DNA from: Coniella vitis | Lineage: Eukaryota > Ascomycota > Sordariomycetes > Diaporthales > Schizoparmaceae | Assembly: GCA_011317545.1 (NCBI GenBank) | Contig: WUJK01000002.1 | Span: 1 to 64,000, forward strand | Length of the DNA stretch: 64,000 nucleotides | Direction of reading: 5' to 3' | In this document: in pieces, positions 47,000 to 61,324 of the stretch | Layout: each line of letters opens with the position of its first letter | Numbering within the stretch: position 1 is the stretch's first letter | The notes under the pieces: model-generated | Seen by the model: only the letters and a program-made list of their open reading frames with translations | The model's database searches: none | Told to the model about the DNA's origin: nothing | Program-made: the position numbers and the translations under genes

Positions 47000-47600
47000 C
47001 GGGCTCCCTAAGTCGAATCCGGACTAATTAATCGTAGCGTTAAGCGCTACTAACGTATTCTAGTCTATACCCTTAAACGAAGGATCCTATATAGATAGAA
47101 CGGCCTCCTTAATAGCTACGGTTTAAACGGCCTCGGTAACCCGCTTACGCTCCTCCTCTTCTAAACCAGCGTTTACTAACTTTATACCCTTCTCCTAAAG
47201 AAACCGTTATTACTTCTTTAGACGAGATAATCTAGCTAAAGTCTCTATCAGACGGGCTTATATATCGGCAAGTTCTCTCTAACGCTTAAGTAGACGCTCC
47301 TCTTCCTCCAACTTATAACTATCCAAACGTATTAACTCGTTATTAATCTTAGATACTAAGGAAAGAGTTAATACTAGTATAGCAAGAACTACTAAGAAAA
47401 ACCACTTATACGAGGATACTAGTACTCGTAACGTATTATAAGAACGATTTCGTTTAGTATACTACGTACAACTTTTTATACTATCAACTATCTTATATAC
47501 TAACCCCTCCTCTAGGCATAACGAATAAGGTATAACTTCGTAACCTTGGGTTTCGATATATATAAAACGATTCAGAGTAGTAATACGCTTCTAGGATAAA
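47000..47600 (-). pseudogene. Antisense accessory frame of chromovirus C
   Basis: The minus strand frame reads EVIPYSLCLEEG, YKIVDSI, then a clear membrane helix (WFFLVVLAILVLTLSLVS), then a long charged coiled-coil-like region (NNELIRLDSYKLEEEERLLKR, LIETLARLSRLKK) and EKGIKLVNAGLEEEERKR. The order and short shared motifs (IPYSL, DSI, KLVN-GLE) match the antisense frames of A, B and B' although the DNA is clearly diverged. That divergence with kept motifs argues for past protein-level constraint. The helix is intact here because its codons are poor RIP targets. It is interrupted by TAG/TAA codons. Function unknown. Confidence 0.62.
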
Positions 47601-48496
47601 GATAAGAATAAATTCGTAGTACGCGATTTTATAATTCTAGAAGATATAACGAATTAGGAAGGCATAATCCGAAGTAAGAATATTAGGCAGGACTACTTAC
47701 GGAAATACTATAGGTCTTTAGGGATAAAGACCGATAGAAGGGAGATAATATTATAACCTATAAATATATAGGTTATAGGAATAGGCTAGCGTAACTATAT
47801 ACTAGCAAATCGGAACCTTAACGGACCGATGGGGATCTCTTATATAAGGAATACGGATAATATAATCAGGGTTAGGGAAAAGCCTATAAGAGATCACTAT
47901 TACCCATCGGATAGTTAATAGGCAACTATAGGTATTAATAGGCTCGGATAGGCTACGTATTAATAAATAGAACAACGGAAGGATATAAGGACGATGGATT
48001 TCCTAGCTATTAGATAGTTTTCCTTATAGTCTTCAGTTGTAAATCTAAGTATTATTTTATATAATAGGGTAATCCCTCTTGATCACTTGTGACACTTAAT
48101 ATTGCTCGACAACGTACGAAGACTTAAAGGTAATACTTCCCCACCTGCTAATATACAACTCATAGGTACTTCCAGAATCCGGGATTCAGGCAAGGATTAT
48201 TATACGTAGGTTATAATAGAAACGCTTAATATTAGTTAGGATACTAGCACCTAAACTATTAACGAAGAAATAAGCTTAGAATTAGAAAGCTTTATAAATA
48301 AAGATATTAATAAAGGAGATATATACTACCTTATCTATAATATTATACTTAAAGAACTATTTAGTATAATAACCTATTAAAACGAACCCCCCTTATATAG
48401 GAAGATATACGAATTAATTATCTCTATAAAGAATATTACTAGATTATATAGTTTACCTATATTATATATAATTATAAATAATACTTTAAGTATAAG

Positions 48497-48970
48497 TATA
48501 ATAATCCTTACCTGAATCCCGGATTCTGGAAGTACCTATAAGTTGTATATTAGCAGGCGGGGAAGTATTACCTTTAAGTCTTCGTACGTTATCGAGTAAT
48601 ATTAAGTATTACAAGTGATTAAGAGGGATTACCTTATTATATAAAATAATACTTAGATTTATAACTAAAGACTATAAGGAAACTATCTAATATTAAGCTA
48701 TAAACTCCTATCCTTATATCCTTCTATTATTAACTACTATTCCCTGAATAGTGCCTTGGACCGCAAGAGTCGATAGCGACTTCTTCGGTCCACCTATATA
48801 GTCGTTAGGACCGCTGGCGGTCCTATCGGTCCTTATCGTATTATCTTTCGTAACCCTAACCCTTATATCTCTTATATAAGAGATCCCTATCGGTCCGTTA
48901 AGGTTCCGATTTGCTAGCATATGGTTGCGCTGGCCTGTTCCTGTAACCTGTATAACCGTGGGTTATAATA
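48497..48970 (-). repeat. Solo LTR (474 bp, TSD ATAAG) inside chromovirus D
   Basis: Flanked by ATAAG (48492-48496 and 48971-48975). It has normal LTR ends (TATAATAATCC, GGTTATAATA) and yet another central cassette (GGACCGCAAGAGTCGATAGC, GGACCGCTGGCGGTCC). The right ~70 bp are little affected by RIP. A solo LTR normally arises by recombination between the two LTRs of one insertion. Confidence 0.93.
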
Positions 48971-51929
48971 ATAAGGTAACTAACGAATAGTTCCCTATAC
49001 GCAAGGCAGGGTATATTATTATCGCCTACGATAACGATAATAGTAACTATTATAAAGTATTTAAAATAAGGGGAAACTACGCTAGTATTAGCCTTATATA
49101 TAATACCCCTTATAAATATACTACGCGATAAGTAAAATAGTACTAATATATAATACCTTAGTACGTACTTTATATATAAGTAAAAGCGCTCGATTAGTAT
49201 AGAATATACGAATAGAAATAAAGGGAAAAGCTTATAAAGCCCGTATATATAGAACTTATATATTATAGCTTCTATAAGTGCGACGATTTTATAGAATACC
49301 TAGCGGATAAAGTATATACCTACTACGACCTTAAGGATAATTAGCCCGGAGTATAGACTCCCTATACGGAAGAAGAAAACTAAGCGCGCTTATAGTAATA
49401 GGCCGTAGTATATATATAATACGGAATATAATAAGCTAAGAACCTAGTATAGATAATAGCCCTTAGAGTATAATAAGAATAATAGAACCTAAAAGGTAAG
49501 GATCGCTTATAAGGGATAATAAGCAATTAGGACTTATAATAAAGTCCCTCTATATAATAAATAGCTTAATATACGAATATTTAAAAATCGTAGTACGAAT
49601 TAACGATAAATACTATATAATACTCCTAGATAGCGGAGTATAAGGAAACTTTATATCCCTAAACGTTATTAATAGAGAACGGATACCTTAGAAGAAGAAG
49701 ATAGAACCTTATAAACTTAGTACTATAGAAGGTATAGAAATCGCTTATAGCTAAGGTATTATTAATATAGAATCTAATTAATTACTAGTTATAATCTATA
49801 AAAGTACGATATTAATAAACTTAGATATTACGGATACTATATAATATAAGCTAACTTTAGGTATACTATAATTAAGAAAGGAAAATCCTCGAATCGATTA
49901 AACTAATAGCTATATTTCCTAGGATAAAGCGGATACCTAGAAAACGCTTATAATTAAAGGTATAGGATCGGATTTAGTTATTAAGTAGTACCTAGATAAT
50001 AGGGGCTTAAACGAATTTATATATACCTCTAAATCGAGAAGAGCTAAAACGATAGCTACCCTAGGATACGATAAACCTCGATAGCTTATAGAGAAGGATC
50101 TAGTAATAGTTAATACCTAGGGAAATAAGGGATACGGTAGATTAGAATACGATATAATAGGATTCTATAGATAATAGGATATATTATTACAATAGGTTTA
50201 AGAAGGAACTAAGTATATATAACGATATCTCCTTATAATAATAACTATATAAGACGAAGATACGTTTAAAAACCTCTCCGGTATATTAGAAGAGTATCGG
50301 AAGTTTATAAAACTATTTTAAGGAATATTCGATAACGGCCTATTAGAGTACGGCCTATATAACTACGAGATCCTACTTAAATAAGGAGGATAACTAAAGT
50401 TCTTTTCTATCTACGGATTAGATAAGGATAAACCTAAAGCACTTAGAGAATATATCGACGAAAACCTTAAAAAAGGCTATATTAGACCCTCCTATTTATT
50501 AATAGGATACCTAATCCTATTCGTACTAAAGAAAAACAGCAAATTATAACTATACGTTAATTATCGGTAACTTAACGATATTATAATTAAGAATCGGTAC
50601 CCCTTACCTCTCTTTAAAGAACTTAGAGATAGACTTAAAGGAGCCTAATAATTTATAGCCCTTAACCTTAAAGAAGGATATATATATATTTATATTAAAC
50701 CCGGAGAAGAATAGAAAATAACGTTTAAAATACGCTATAGATATTTCGAATATCTTTTTATACTATTCGGATTTACTAACGCCCCCGTATTATTCTAGGA
50801 AATAATAAACTTTATCTTATACGAATACCTCGACTATTTCGTAATCGCTTACCTAAACGATATCCTTATTTACTTAAAGATACTCGAAGAATATTAGAAG
50901 TATATTATAATAATCCTATAAATCCTCTAAGATAATAAAGTTTTAATAAAGCCTACTAAATATAACTAAAATACCTAAGAAATTAACTACCTCGGATATA
51001 CTATTATACTAAGGTATATACGAATATAGAAAGATAAAGTATAAGTAGTTAGGGATTAGCTTATACCTTAGAATATTAAGGATATTAGAGCCTTCTTAGG
51101 CTATACTAACTTCTACCGATAATATATTAAAAATTATAATAATATCGTAATACTATTTACGGAACTTACGAAAAGGGATATTACCTTTAACTAGAACGAA
51201 TAGGTATAGAAAGCCTTTAGTATAATTAAGGATATAGTTATATTAGAACTAATCCTAGTCGGAGTAAATTAAGATAAAGTTTTCGAGATCGAGATAAACG
51301 TATTAGATTATTATAATAATCCTTGCCTGAATCCCGGATTCTGGAAGTACCTATAAGTTGTATATTAGCAGGTGGGGAAGTATTACCTTTAAGTCTTCGT
51401 ACGTTATCGAGCAATATTAAGTATTATAAGTAATTAAGAGGGATTACCCTATTATATAAAATAATACTTAGATTTATAACTAAAGACTATAAGGAAAACT
51501 ATCTAATAGCTAGGAAATCTATCGTCCTTATATCCTTTCGTTATTCTATATTAAATTCCTTATTTAACCTTAGATTATTTAGATTATCTTATAATCCTAA
51601 TAATCCGACTCTACTAGATTATCTAATAATCTTAATAATCTATTCCTAATTAGTTCGTATAACCCTAACCTTAACTATATTATCCTATATAACCTAGTTA
51701 TATAAGAGATCCCTATCGGTCCGTTAAGGTTCCGATTTACTAGTATATAGTTATACTAGCCTATTCCTATAACCTATATAACCGTAGGTTATAATATTAT
51801 CTCCCTTCTATTAGTCTTTATCCCTAAAGACCTACGGTATTTCCGTAAGTAGTCCTGCCTAATATTCTTACTTCGGATTATACCTTCCTAATTCGTTATA
51901 TCGTCGAGAATTAATAAAAATCGTTCTCG

Positions 51930-52500
51930 AAAGGTTTCTTCGTCGGTTACTCCTAAAACCGTTAAGTATAACCTTCTTCTTTAATCTATTCTGGAGTATT
52001 ATATAGAGATACCGATCTACTCTAACTATAAGGAACGGGGGCTTTCTTCTTATTAGATTTCCGCGATATATTCCGACCGTTATACCGAGTATATTCGTTT
52101 AAATAAATCTCGCTACGATATACTAGGTCCCTCTCCGTCTAATATTCGTACTATCTCTCGGCACTATTAGAAGATTAAGGATAAGATAGAGGAACTGGAC
52201 GAGGCTTATCGTACTCTAGACGTACGTATAGATCGCTTTTATAAGTAGAAAAAGATATAGAGAGAGAAGATAGTACGGGCTATTCGCCGGGGTCTGGATT
52301 CTATAGAGGAGTTAGATCGTATAGAGCGTAAGGAGGTAGAAAAGGAGGCGGTAGTTTTAGTGCCGGCGGGTCCTTTGCCTAAAGCGTTTCCTAATTTGCT
52401 AATATAGGAGTTTAATACCGTAGATTAATCTACTATAGATTTTAGTAAGCCGTTAGACTTAGTTAGCGCTTCTAATAGGGGGGTTTTATCTAATCGTTAG
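51930..52500 (+). pseudogene. Antisense accessory frame of chromovirus E (soluble coiled-coil type)
   Basis: In the same place as in B, but with unrelated-looking sequence, a + strand frame reads NYKERGLSSYQIS-like text, YTEYIRLNKSRYDI, then a long charged segment (KIKDKIEELDEAYRTLDVR, RAIRRGLDSIEELDRIERK) and a short Pro-rich end. No membrane helix is visible. Element D has a related frame on its minus strand (about 61130-60580; motif EELD and a charged continuation). Several TAG stops. Family unknown; coiled coil likely. Confidence 0.55.
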
Positions 52501-52536
52501 TAAGTTTTCTAATTCTATCTATTGCTAAGTTATTCG

Positions 52537-55500
52537 CTAATTTTCGTATTCTTTAATTAGATCTTTATAGATATTCTTTAGGGGTTCCTAAGTATTTTCT
52601 AAGTTATTATATCCTTTCTATTTAATAAGGTATTATTTTCTATATCTACGTTTATATAAATTAAGGATTTATTTAACTTTATACTATGCTTATTCTAGTT
52701 CGATAATATCTATATCGTATAAGAGTTCTACGTCTACTAATACTAGTTTTAGAAGTAAAATATAGAAGATTGGGTATAGATATATATATAGGATTTCGAG
52801 TTTATAGTTAATTAGGGAAATTTATCGTGCGATTTTATAGGGTCCGAGTTTTTTATAATCGAGTTTATCGCTAGGTCTAGTAGTTTTAATATTTTTACGG
52901 TTAAGGTAGACTTTATCTCCCTTCTATAGGATTAATCCCTTAATCCTTCTCTAATTAGCGTATTTCGTTATTCGTTTTTTAATATCCTAAAGTATATATC
53001 GAGCATCTTTATATAATTACTTAATTCTTCTAGCGTATTAGTCTGCTATTTCTGCGTTTCTACCTAATAGTATTTCGTAGTATACCGTAGGGTTATATCC
53101 GTAGAGTAGGAAGAATAGTGATTTTCCTATACTTATCGTATCTACGCTATTATAGGCGAATTATACTATAGGTAAGAGTTCGACCTAATTATCTTATTCG
53201 TAATTAATATAGTATCGTAGATATTATTCTATAATCTAGTTAGTATATTCTATTTATCCGTCTATCTAAGGATAAAATACTATAAATATACGTTATATCG
53301 TTCCGAGGTATTTAGTAAGTAAGATCTAGAATTTCGATACGAATTTTCTATCTCTATCTAATATAATTTCCTAAGGTATTCCGTAGTTAGCGATAATAAT
53401 ACGGAGGAATATATATACGAGTTCTTCTATAGTACTATTTTCCTTATATAGTAGGAAGTATACGTACTTACTTAGTCTGCAAACTACTACTAAGATACTA
53501 TCGTACTATACCTAAGTTAAGGGTTCTTATAAAAGGGGTAGCTTAGTAATAAAGTTTAGACTAATAAAGGATTAGATAGTTATAGGTATTAATAGAGGTT
53601 ATAATAGTCCGTAAGGTTTATATCGTTCTATCTTATTCCGTTTATATATATTATAGTTATTAACGATATCCGTAATTCGTTTCTTAAGGTTTAGTAGGTT
53701 CTAATAGCATTAGATCCTTTTATAGGTTGCTCTAATTCCTTAGTATCTATATACTAGTATACTATAGATACTTCTAATATAGTTATTTTATTCTAATATT
53801 ATTATATTATCGAGGTTAGGTATTTCTCCTTCGATATATAGTATTACATTAAGTTCCTTAGTAATAGATAGTATAATAAGGTTGCCTTCCGAATCTTCCT
53901 TAAAGATTATTATAATATCTTAGTCTTTATTATTACTATCCTTATAGTCTAACCGTCTACTAAGAGCGTCTACTCGTTTATTTTCCTTACCTTTACGGTA
54001 GATAATCTTAAAATCGAATTCTAATAGAAATTCGTACTATCTAACTTATCGTTTATTAAGCTGCTTTATTAAGGTAAATACCTAGAGATTCTTATAATCC
54101 GTATATATAAGAATTTATTATTTTACGCCGATAAGGTAGTATCGCTATTCCCTAAAGGCTTCTACTATTACTATAAGTTCCTATTTGGGCGTTCCGTAGT
54201 TAAGTTCTAGTCCGTTTAACTTCTTACTAAAGTTACTAATTATCCGTAGTCGTCCTTTATTATCTCGTTATCCGAGTTATCCACCGAATATATAATCTAA
54301 TATATTTATCTCGATCTCGAAAACTTTATCTTAGTCTACTTCGATTAGGATTAGTTCTAATATAATAGCGTCTTTAATTATACTAAAGGCTTTCTATACT
54401 TATTCGTTCTAGTTAAAGGTAATATCCTTTTTCGTAAGTTCCGTAAGTAGTATTATAATACTACTATAGTTCTTAATAAATTATCGGTAGACATTAGCGT
54501 AGCCTAAAAAGGCTCTAACGTCCTTAACGTTCTAAGGTATAGGCTAGTCCCTAACTACCTATACTTTATCTTTCTATATTCGTATATACCCTAGTATAAT
54601 AGTATATCTAAGGTAGTTAACTTCTTAAGTATTCTAATTATATTTAGTAGGTTCTACTAAAATCTTATTATCTCGGAGGATTTATAGGATTATTATAATA
54701 TACTTCTAGTATTCCTCGAATATCTTTAAGTAAATAAGGATATTATCTAGGTAAGCGATTATAAAATAGTCGAGGTATTTATATAAGATAAAGTTTATTA
54801 TTTCCTAGAATAATATAGGGGCGTTAGTAAATCCGAATAGTATAATAAGATATTCGAAATATCTATAGTATATTCTAAACGCTGTTTTCTATTCTTCTCC
54901 GGGTTTAATACGAATATATATATATCCTTCTTTAAGGTTAAGGGCTATAAACTATTAGGCTCCTCTAAGTCTATCTCTAAGTTCTTTAAAGAGAGGTAAG
55001 GGGTACCGATTCTTAATTATAATATTATTAAGTTGCCGATAGTTAACGTATAGTTATAGTTTACCGTTTTTCTTTAGTATAAATAGGATTAGGTATCCTG
55101 CTGGTAAATAGAAGGGTCTAATATAGCCTTTCTTAAGATTTTCGTCGATATATTCTCTAAATGCTTTAAGTTTATCCTTATCTAATCCGTAGATAGGAAA
55201 GAACTTTAGTTATTCTCCTTCCTTAAGTAGGATTACGTAATCGTATAAGCTATAATCTAATAGGTTATTATCGAATTTTCCTTAAAATAGTTTTATAAAC
55301 TTCCGATACTCTTTTAGTATACCGGAGAGGTCTCTAAATATATCTTCGTCTTATATAGTTATTATTATAAGGAGATATCGTTATATATACTTAGTTCCTT
55401 CTTAAACTTACTACGATAATATATCCTACTATCTATAGAATCCTATTATATCGTATCCTAATCTATTATATCCCTTATTCTATTAGGTACTAACTATCGC

Positions 55501-58230
55501 TAGATCTTTCTCTATAAGCTATCGAGGTTTATTATATCCTAAGGTAGCTATCGCCTTAGCTCTTCTCGATTTAGAAGTATATATAAATTCGTTTAAGCCC
55601 CTACTATCTAGGTATTACTTAGTAACTAAATCCGATCCTACGCTTTTAATTATAATCGCTTCTTAGGTATCCGCTTTATCCTATAAAATATAGCTATTAG
55701 TCTAATCGATTCGAGGATTTTCCTTTCTTAACTATAATATACCTAAGATTAGCTCGTATTATACGGTATCCGTAATATCGAAGTTTATTAGTATCGTGCG
55801 TCCGTAGATTATAACTAGTAATTAATTAGATTCTATATCGATAATACCTTAGCTATAAGCGACTTCTATACCTTCTATAGTACTAAGTTTATAGGGTTCT
55901 ATCTTCTTCTTCTAAGGTATCCGTTCTCTATTAATAACGCTTAGGGATATAAAGTTTCCTTACGCTTTACTATCTAGGAGTACTATATAGTATTTATCGT
56001 TAATTCGTACTACGATTTTTAAATATTTATACGTCGAGCTATCTATCGTATAGAGGGACTTTACTATAAGTCCTAATCGCTTATTATCCCTTATAGGCGA
56101 TCCTTGCCTTTTAGGTTCTACTATTCTTATTATACTCTAAGAGCTACTATTTATACTAGGTTCTTAGCTTATTATATTCCGTATCGTATATATATTACGG
56201 CCTATTACTATAGGCGTACTTAATTTTCTTCTTCGGTATACGGAGTCTATACTCCGGGCTAACTATCCTTAAGGTTATAGTAGGTATACGCTTTATCCGC
56301 TAGGTATTCTATATAGTCGGCGCGCTTACAGAAGCTATAGTACGTAGGTTCTGCGTACGTAGGCTTTACGAGCTTTTCCCTTTATTTCTATTCGTATATT
56401 CTATACTAGTCGAGCGCTTTTTCTTACGCATAAGGTACGCACTAGGGTATTATATATTAGTACTATTTTACTTATCGCGTAGTATATTTATAGGGGGTAT
56501 TATATATAAGGCTAATACTAGCGTAATTTCCCCTTATTCTAAGTACTTTATAATAGTCGCTATTATCGTTATCGTAGGCGATAATACTATACCCTATCTC
56601 GCGCGTAGGGAATTATTCGTTGGTTACCTTATATTTAAAATATTATCTATAATTATATATAATATAGGTAAACTATACGATCTAGTAGTATTTTTCGTAG
56701 AGGTGATTAATTCGCGCATCTTCCTATATAAGGGGGGTTTTATCTTAATAGATTATTATCCTAAATAATTCTCTAAGTATAATACCGTAGATAAGGTAGT
56801 ATATATCTCCTTTATCGGTATCTTCGTTTATAGAGCTTTCTAGTTCTAAGCTTATTTCTTCGTTAATAGTTTAGGTGCTAATATTCTAACCGATACTAAG
56901 CGTTTCCTATTATTCCGTAATTTCCGTAATATTGCTTTATAAAATATCCGTTAGGAGGGGTATCCTCTAGGTAACTATAATTTATCGTTCCTTATAAGGT
57001 TTCTAAGGGAACTATCCTAAGCCTTACTTTACCGAGAGGTACGTTATATAATTATCCTTATAATAGAAGGTCTAGTTAAGGAGTCTATAATTAGAGTCGT
57101 CCGATACTTACTCTAAAAGCTAGTTCTAGCTGGGAGGGGAGTCCGTAGTCTCGCGTATTATAATATTAGCTTATCGTCCTTCGGGGATGTTCTTAAATTC
57201 TCTGGGTTTCTTAGGTTATCGGTATTCTCGTGCGAAGTAGCCTATCTTACTATAGTTAAAGTATTCCTTACTTATAGGTTTACGCTAAGCTACGTTAAGC
57301 TCTATAGGTCCTATATATATAGTGCCGCTAACTGCTATACCTTATTACTAGAAGCTACGGTTAGTTATCTATTAAATCCGTTATCCTATATTAGCGTAAT
57401 ACCTTTATATAGTATAGCTTCCTCCTTTCTTACTTTTCTTTATATATCTTTCGTAGAGATAGTTATCGATACGGATAGCGTTATTACTAAATATTATAAA
57501 GTCTTTAGGCTAGTCCTACTTAGAGATTTCGTCCTTAACCTTATCCTTAAGTCCTCTATAATAGTATTCTATAAGGTTCTTATCTTCCTAAGGGAGGCGT
57601 ACTAAGAGTTACTTAAAGCGGATTATATAGGCTAAAGTAGACTTATTCTGCTTAAGTTCTATAAGTTATTATACTATAGTCCGTTCTTCGTTAGGATCGC
57701 TAAATATTTCCTTAAGGATAGGTTCGAACCCTGCGAACGAATCGAATATATTCTTAGTAGTTATCTTGCGTTAATCGAGGTTGCCTAGGTGTTTAATATA
57801 GTTACGAAGTAAGGGTTCGTATTAAATAAGTATATCCTTTTCGAGTCGTATACCGGCTAGGATAACTTTATCGGGTTTAATAGTAAATTACGCTACGTTA
57901 TATAGGAAGTACGCCTTATAGTAGGTAAGGAACCCTTAAAGCGTCTTTTAGTTACCGTCGTATATAGTAGGTTTATCTATCTTATAGCCGTTACCGGTAT
58001 TTCGAATAATAGGTACTAGGGGCGTAGTAGCTATAGCCTGGTATTATTCGAGCTATTAGGCCTACCTATAGATAGTGCGATTCTATTACTCCTAATTCTA
58101 CTAGGGTATAGTAAGTTATTAGGTAAGTTCGATTAATTAGCGTATTATATCTTCCTAAGTTATAACCTAGCGATATCCTTCGCCTAAGGTAGATAGGGTA
58201 AGAGTTTAAGGAGCTATTATTATACTTAAT
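52537..58230 (-). pseudogene. gag-pol of chromovirus E, RIP-inactivated
   Basis: Minus strand gag (near 58200-56700), protease, RT, RNase H, integrase and chromodomain, ending at the stop 52537-52539. Collinear with B. Stops in all frames through RIP. Confidence 0.85.
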
Positions 58231-60579
58231 ATTACCTAAGAGGTATATATAGACTATCCTGAATAAGAGTTATGAAAATATAATAATCCTTACCTAAATC
58301 CCGGATTCTAGAAGTACCTATAAGTTATATATTAGCAGGTGGGGAAGTATTACCTTTAAGTCTTCGTACGTTGTCGAGCAATGTCAAGTATTACAAGTAA
58401 TTAAAAGGGATTACCCTATTATATAAAATAATACTTAGATTTATAACTAAAGACTATAAGGAAAACTATCTAATAGCTAGGAAATCTATCGTCCTTATAT
58501 CCTTTCGTTATTCTATATTGAATTCCTTATTTAACCTTAGATTATTTGGATTATCTTACGATCCTAATAATCCGATTCTGCTAGATTATCTAATAATCTT
58601 AATAATCTATTCCTGATTAGTTCGTATAACCCTAACCCTGACTATATTATCCTATATAACCTGGTTATATAAGAGATCCCTATCGGTCCGTTAAGGTTCC
58701 GATTTGCTGGTATATAGTTGCGCTAGCCTATTCCTATAACCTGTATAACCGTGGGTTATAATAATTATATATTCGGTAGATAACTCGGATAATAAGACGA
58801 TAAAGGATAACTACGGATAATTAATAACTTTAGTAAAAAACTAAACGGACTAGAATTTAACTACGGAATACCCGATTAAGAACTTATAATAATAATAGAA
58901 GCCTTTAGGGAATAGCGATATTACCTTATCGGCGTAAAATAATAAATCCTTATATATATAGATTATAAGAATCTTTAGATATTTACCTTAATAAAGCAGC
59001 TTAATAAACGATAAGTTAGATAATACGAATTTCTATTAGAATTCGATTTTAAGATTATCTACCGTAAAAGTAAAGAAAACGAATAAGTAGACGCTCTTAA
59101 TAAACAGTTAGATTATAAGGATAGTAATAATAAAGACTAAGATATTATAATAATCTTTAAGGAAAATTCGGAAGGTAACCTTATTATACTATCTATTACT
59201 AAGGAACTTAACGTAATACTATATATCGAAGGAGAAATACCTAACCTCGATAGTATAATAATATCGGAATAAAACGATTATATTAGAAATATCTATAATA
59301 TACTAATATATAGATACTAAGGAATCAGAGTAACCTATAAAAGGATCTAACGTTATTAGAATCCACCGAACCTTAAGAAACGATTTATAGATATCGTTAA
59401 TAACTATAATATATATAAACGGAATAAAATAGAACGGTATAAACCTTACGGATTACTATAACCTCTACTAGTACCTATAATTATTTAGTTATCTATTAGT
59501 CTAGACTTTATTATTAAGGTACCTCTCTTATAAGAACCCTTAATTAAAGTATAATATAATAGTATCTTAGTAGTAGTTTATAGATTAAGTAAGTATATAT
59601 ACTTCCTACCGTATAAAGAAAGTAGTACTATAGAAGAACTCGTATATATATTCCTCCGTATTATTATCGTTAACTACGGAATACCTTAGGAAATTATATT
59701 AGATAGAGATAGAAAATTCGTATTAAAATTCTAGATCTTATTTACTAAATACCTCGGAACGATATAATATATATCTATAGCATTTTATCCTTAGATAAAC
59801 GGATAAATAGAATATACTAACTAGATTATAGAATAATATCTACGATATTATATTAACTACGAATAGGATAATTAGGTCGAACTCTTACCTATAGTATAAT
59901 TCCCCTATAATAGCGTAGATATAACGAGTATAGGAAAATTACTATTCTTCCTATTCTATAAACGTAACCCTACGGTATACTACGAAATACTATTAGGTGG
60001 AAATATAGAAATAGCAGATTAATACGCTAGAAGAATTAAGTAATTATACGAAGATACTCGATATATACTTTAGGATATTAAAAAATAAATAATAAAATAT
60101 ATTAATTAGAAAAGTATTAAGGGACTAATCCTATAGAAGGGAGATAAAATCTACCTTAACCGTAAAAATATTAAAACTACTAAACCTAGCGATAAACTCG
60201 ATTATAAAAAACTCGGAGCTTATAAAATTATATAATAAATTTCACTAATTAACTACGAATTCCAAATCCTATATATACGTTTATACCTAGTCTTTTATAT
60301 TTTACTCCTTAAACTAGTACTAATAGATATAGAACTCTCGTATAATATAGATATTATCGAACTAGAATAAGTATAATACGAAGTTAAATAGATCTTTAAC
60401 TTACGTAAACGTAGATACGGAAAATAGTATCTTATTAAATAGGAAGGATACGATAATTTAGAAAATATATAGGAACCCCTAAAGAATATCTACTAAGATC
60501 TAATTAGAGAATACGAAAATTAGCGAGTAACTTAATAACGGATAAAAATAAGGAACTTACTAATAATTAGATAAGCCTC

Positions 60580-61140
60580 CTTTATTAAAAACGCTATCTA
60601 GATCTAATAATCTATAATCTTAAATTATAAACTAGAGGCTCTAATACCCTACGAATTACTAATTAGAAAATTAGATAGAGATAATAGAGAAACACTAGAT
60701 TAATCGAAATCCTTTAACGTAGTAGTTATAAAACCCTTAAGTAATAGGCCTTCGGGAATAGCTAACTCTATAAAGCGCCTTTTAGCCTTAGCAGCTAAAC
60801 GCTCCCTCTCTAACTCCTCCGCTTTAATATAATCTAACTCCTCGATTATATCTAAACTATAACGAATAGTATATATTATCTTATTAGCTTATATATAACG
60901 CTCCTTATATAACCGGCGTACTTTCGTAATAGCCTATTTAAGCTCTTCCTTAGTAGTATTAAGGGCCGCCTTAGTTAACGAATATTAACGGGTAACTTTT
61001 TATATCTATATAGGAGTTAAGCTCTATATATCGTAGTTTCCCTGCTTATAGCGAATATATTCCGAATAGTAAGAAGAATCCTCTTCGGAGGCTAAGTAAG
61101 GAACTTAACGGGATTAGTAAGAGGAATAGAAGGGTATCTT
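60580..61140 (-). pseudogene. Antisense accessory frame of chromovirus D
   Basis: The minus strand between the pol stop and the purine tract reads a charged helix-rich frame (KEELKQAITKVRRLYKE-like, EELDYIKAEELERERLAAKAK) and resembles the frame of E in position and in the EELD block. It has no membrane helix and is broken by stops. Function unknown. Confidence 0.45.
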
Positions 61141-61324
61141 AGAATAATAATCTAGTATAGATAGTTAAAGGGAAGAAGTTTATTCGGTCTTCTTATAACG
61201 AACTTTATTAATTCTTAACGATATAACGAATTAGGAAAGTATAATCCGGAGTAAGAATATTAGGTAGGATTACTTACGGAATATTATAAGTCTTTAGGGA
61301 TAAAGACCGATAGAAGGGAGATAA

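Larger units (their letters stand above)
40529..48204 (+). mobile_element. Chromovirus C, complete (7676 bp, TSD CGTAG), nested in the LTR of B'
   Basis: A + strand element with 456-bp LTRs (40529-40984 and 47749-48204). It is flanked by CGTAG (40524-40528, 48205-48209) and splits the right LTR of B' nine bases from its end. The LTR central cassette (GGGAAAAGCCTATAAGAGAT, GGCTCGGATAGG) differs from those of A, B, D and E. The left end of the 5' LTR keeps CpA/TpG (CCCATGAACATGCAGGTCAC), whereas the 3' LTR copy is RIP-converted. It is the youngest insertion of this nest by position. Confidence 0.95.
32813..48218 (-). mobile_element. Chromovirus B', LTRs of different types, interrupted by element C
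   Basis: A minus strand element with left LTR 32813-33291 (479 bp) and right LTR 40068-40528 continued at 48210-48218 after the nested element C (470 bp without C). The left LTR carries the cassette seen in A and B. The right LTR has another (CGATATAGTCGATATCGAT motifs), and the outer flanks (AGGTA, GAAAC) do not match. Both facts speak for recombination between two elements and against a simple insertion. Internally it is collinear with B, plus a tRNA-like cassette at the pol 3' end. RIP stops throughout. Confidence 0.88.
51312..58763 (-). mobile_element. Chromovirus E, complete (7452 bp, TSD ATTAT), nested in D
   Basis: Flanked by ATTAT (51307-51311, 58764-58768). The 485-bp LTRs lie at 51312-51796 and 58279-58763 with the same central cassette (AATAATCC/AGATTATC-rich). 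The internal region is collinear with B apart from the post-pol segment, which carries the second type of antisense frame. RIP stops throughout. Confidence 0.95.
48219..60523 (+). pseudogene. gag-pol of chromovirus D, interrupted and RIP-inactivated
   Basis: The remaining gag and all of pol (protease near 49620, RT through about 51310, RNase H from 58770, integrase, chromodomain around 60390-60510, stop TAG 60521-60523) are split by a solo LTR in gag and by element E between RT and RNase H. It is more heavily mutated than C. Confidence 0.85.

Noticed and set aside
48714..48920. 68-codon minus strand ORF
   Set aside because: It lies entirely inside the solo LTR and reads through its variable cassette.
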